Source of the DNA: CAZTLI01 sp964614375
GTDB taxonomy: Bacteria; Chloroflexota; Anaerolineae; Aggregatilineales; Phototrophicaceae
DNA length: 6,108 nucleotides
Assembly (NCBI GenBank): GCA_964614375.1
Contig: CAZTLI010000345.1
Location: forward strand, 1-6,108
Direction of reading: 5' to 3'
In this document: one piece after another, positions 4,301 through 6,108 of the stretch
Position numbering within the stretch: position 1 is the first letter of the stretch
Layout of the letters: each line of letters begins with the position of its first letter
Made by a program: the position numbers and the translations under genes
The notes under the pieces: model-generated
What the model saw: only the letters and a program-made list of their open reading frames with translations
Told to the model about the DNA's origin: nothing
The model's database searches: none

Positions 4301-5953
4301 ATGCGTAAGTTATGGTTTTTTGTTCTTTCTATTATGGTCACGGGCGTGGTCTTTTCGACCATCACCGTTGCCCAGGATGACAGCACCTGCCCGATTCTGG
4401 TGCAAACAGCCATCGACAGCGTAACAACCTTATGCAGCGGCACGGGTCGCAATCAGGTGTGTTATGGCAATGTTCAAGTCACCGCCGCCTTCAGCGATGC
4501 GTCAACCAACATTGCATTTTCAGAACCGGGCGACATCGCCAATTTGGTTGACATCGAAGCGATTCAACTCAGCGGCATGGACATCGACGCCAACGAATGG
4601 GGTGTGGCAATGATGCAGGTGCAGGCCAATCTGCCCGATACACTGCCCGGTCAGAATGTCACGTTTGTCCTGTTCGGTGACGTCGAAATCGAGACCGTGC
4701 CCGCACCACCTGAACTCCTCGCCACAGTATCGGCATCCGGTGCAATCAACGTGCGTAGTGGACCGGGCACAACCTACGGTGTGGTCGATGCGATTGCCTC
4801 TGGCACAGCACTCATCGCTAACGGACGCAATGATTCCGCTGATTGGTTGCGCGTCACACTGCCTGAAACCGATGATTCCGGTTGGATCGCCGCTTCACTA
4901 CTGCGACCTGATGGCGATACCGCAGACTTGCAAATTGTCGAACCCGATACGCCTATCTACGCCCCGATGCAGGCTTTTTATCTGCGCTCTGGTGTCGGTG
5001 ATTCTCGCTGTGTCGAAGCACCGGGCAGCGGCTTGCTTATTCAAACGCCACAGGGTGCGGGTGAAATCCAATTTAGTATCAATGAAGTGCAGATTCGTAT
5101 GGGGTCAACTGTTTTCTTTCAAGCCGAGGCGGGTAATCAAATGTCCATCTATGTACTCGAAGGTCAGGCACGGGTCGCTGCTTTTGATGTGTCGCGTACC
5201 GTCCCGGCAGGTGCAAGCGTCAGCATTCCATTGGATGAAAGTGCCGCCGCATCTGGCCCACCGGGTGACGTTGAGCCTTACGATACAGATGCAATTCAAG
5301 CCATGCCTGTCGTATTGCTGCCCGATATGATTGAGGCGGCATCACCGCTAAGTGAAGCAGACATCGCAGCATTGGACATTTGTACTGTATCCGTTTCAGA
5401 AGTCGTCAACACGCGAGGAGGGCCGGGAATTGTATATGGTCGTGAAGGGGCTTTAGCAGTTGGAACAACCGCACGTATAATTGGACAAGCTGACGGTACA
5501 GACAATTTCGTCTGGTGGCAGCTTGAGGATGAACGCTGGGTACGCTCGGATGTGGTGGGCACAACGGGTAATTGTGGCGATGTCCAGGTAGTGGTGGATT
5601 TACCGCCCGTGCCCGCCGGAACAAGCAGCGGTACGATCTATCTGTCGGCCCCAATTTGTCCTTCAGGCCCCATGAGAACCGGTACAATTACATTGGCGAT
5701 GGGATATGCCAGCGCAGAATGGCATACCTGTGAGCAAGTTTTAGCGAACATCGGTCAATATGGTTTTCCCACATTCAGCGGCAATGGGCCAAGCCCTTAT
5801 AATTATCGCTATGAGTCATTCTGCCATGGAGACCCCAGGTCAGATGGCATGGGAACGAATACACTCGCTGACGTTGACCTCGAACCCGGCGTTTATACCT
5901 ATACCGGAACATGGAATTATAGTGTCTCATGCACTTTTACAGTAATTCCATAA
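4301..5953 (+). CDS. Exported protein with two SH3b domains, a FecR-like region and a Cys-containing C-terminal domain
   Basis: The 550-residue protein begins with a signal peptide (MRKLWFFVLSIMVTGVVF..., cleavage likely after A24 in ITVAQDD) and has no further membrane helix or anchor, so it is probably secreted. Residues about 28-132 hold the CPILVQTAIDSV...GRNQVCYGN...ANLPDTLPGQNVTFVLFGD domain that I associate with Chloroflexota surface proteins. SH3b domain 1 spans about 138-203 (INVRSGPGTTYG, W195). Residues about 245-312 resemble FecR (MGSTVFFQAE, IYVLEGQARV, VPAGASVSIPL). SH3b domain 2 spans about 360-422 (VNTRGGPGIVYG, W413). The C-terminal 108 residues are beta-rich with C453, C477, C508 and C544, perhaps two disulfides; I do not recognise this domain. 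SH3b domains commonly bind cell-wall peptides or glycans. No peptidase or hydrolase motif is seen. The start at ATG 4301 was chosen because GGGGGA (4292-4297) precedes it and the signal peptide begins there; an in-frame TTG at 4253 lies in the leader hairpin. The specific role is unknown. Confidence 0.88.
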   Translation: MRKLWFFVLSIMVTGVVFSTITVAQDDSTCPILVQTAIDSVTTLCSGTGRNQVCYGNVQVTAAFSDASTNIAFSEPGDIANLVDIEAIQLSGMDIDANEWGVAMMQVQANLPDTLPGQNVTFVLFGDVEIETVPAPPELLATVSASGAINVRSGPGTTYGVVDAIASGTALIANGRNDSADWLRVTLPETDDSGWIAASLLRPDGDTADLQIVEPDTPIYAPMQAFYLRSGVGDSRCVEAPGSGLLIQTPQGAGEIQFSINEVQIRMGSTVFFQAEAGNQMSIYVLEGQARVAAFDVSRTVPAGASVSIPLDESAAASGPPGDVEPYDTDAIQAMPVVLLPDMIEAASPLSEADIAALDICTVSVSEVVNTRGGPGIVYGREGALAVGTTARIIGQADGTDNFVWWQLEDERWVRSDVVGTTGNCGDVQVVVDLPPVPAGTSSGTIYLSAPICPSGPMRTGTITLAMGYASAEWHTCEQVLANIGQYGFPTFSGNGPSPYNYRYESFCHGDPRSDGMGTNTLADVDLEPGVYTYTGTWNYSVSCTFTVIP

Positions 5954-5976
5954 AGCACTGACACGAATCTTTCAGT

Positions 5977-6002
5977 CAAGTCTATCCCTAAGAATGGACT
6001 TG
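5977..6002 (+). terminator. Hairpin shortly after the SH3b gene, weak terminator candidate
   Basis: CAAGTCTAT (5977-5985) pairs with ATGGACTTG (5994-6002) over nine pairs, one G-T, with an 8-base loop. It begins 24 bases after the TAA. The following bases are GGGTTAAAT, not a T-run, so intrinsic termination would be poor. Confidence 0.4.
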
Positions 6003-6020
6003 GGTTAAATGACCTTCATA

Positions 6021-6060
6021 GTGTGCGCTGTACTGGCAGTAGTCTGGTCTAAGCGCATAC
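6021..6060 (+). repeat. Long-looped inverted repeat in the 3' region
   Basis: GTGTGCGCT (6021-6029) pairs with AGCGCATAC (6052-6060), nine pairs including one G-T, around a 22-base loop. It lies between the two other hairpins of this region. It may be chance, or part of a structured 3' end. Confidence 0.3.
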
Positions 6061-6068
6061 GGTAAACT

Positions 6069-6108
6069 AAGACGGCGTATGTATAATCAAGTGGACATAC
6101 GTCGTCTT
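6069..6108 (+). terminator. Strong hairpin at the right edge, probable terminator stem
   Basis: AAGACGGCGTATGT (6069-6082) pairs with ACATACGTCGTCTT (6095-6108) over 14 pairs with one G-T, around a 12-base loop. The A-rich 5' arm and the TCTT ending at the last base of the window are what an intrinsic, possibly bidirectional, terminator would show, but any T-run lies outside. It would end the SH3b transcript or a converging gene to the right. Confidence 0.55.

Noticed and set aside
4656..5330. 224-codon plus-strand frame within the SH3b gene
   Set aside because: It is an out-of-frame shadow of the SH3b/FecR-like coding sequence, rich in Cys, Ser and Arg, with no domain.

Overview
The window looks like a chromosomal segment of a Chloroflexota bacterium, probably of the Anaerolineae or a related class. 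This is inferred from protein style, not from a marker gene. The last gene has a secreted architecture that I associate with that phylum: an N-terminal CPxLVQ...GRNQxCYGN domain, SH3b domains and a FecR-like segment. The sigma factor joined to a CpaB/SAF-type membrane protein points the same way. Base composition is moderate and even, and I saw no mobile element, tRNA, rRNA or CRISPR array.

Layout. (1) Positions 1-86, minus strand: the first 28 codons of a GCS2/YbdK-type glutamate-cysteine ligase (carboxylate-amine ligase), running off the left edge. (2) Positions 87-244: a divergent control region. The rightward promoter has a perfect 10+1+10 bp palindrome between its -35 and -10 boxes, which is a textbook TetR operator. 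(3) Positions 245-1321: a two-gene operon of a TetR/AcrR regulator and a DUF2867 protein, with the second gene's Shine-Dalgarno overlapping the first gene's stop codon. (4) Positions 1378-2154: a TrmH/SpoU-family RNA 2'-O-ribose methyltransferase with all three SPOUT motifs. (5) Positions 2250-4010: one continuous reading frame that starts as an ECF sigma factor, passes through a cytoplasmic linker and a single membrane helix, and ends in an extracytoplasmic SAF/CpaB-like domain followed by two RcpC-like beta repeats. (6) Positions 4011-4300: an intergenic region with a long hairpin, a likely promoter and a leader hairpin. (7) Positions 4301-5953: a 550-residue exported protein with two SH3b domains, a FecR-like region and a Cys-containing C-terminal domain. 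(8) Positions 5954-6108: three consecutive hairpins, the last ending exactly at the window edge.

How the genes may work together. The TetR protein probably represses its own operon and perhaps senses a small hydrophobic or electrophilic ligand, with the DUF2867 protein as its effector. The methyltransferase is a housekeeping gene. The most unusual part is the sigma/CpaB-like fusion next to a secreted SH3b/FecR-like protein. It suggests a cell-envelope signalling or surface-assembly module in which a sigma factor is tethered to, or co-made with, its own membrane partner. A Shine-Dalgarno and ATG at 2826 inside the long frame leave open that the membrane part is also made alone, or that the fusion is a one-base sequence artefact. 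No experimental link between these genes can be read from the DNA.
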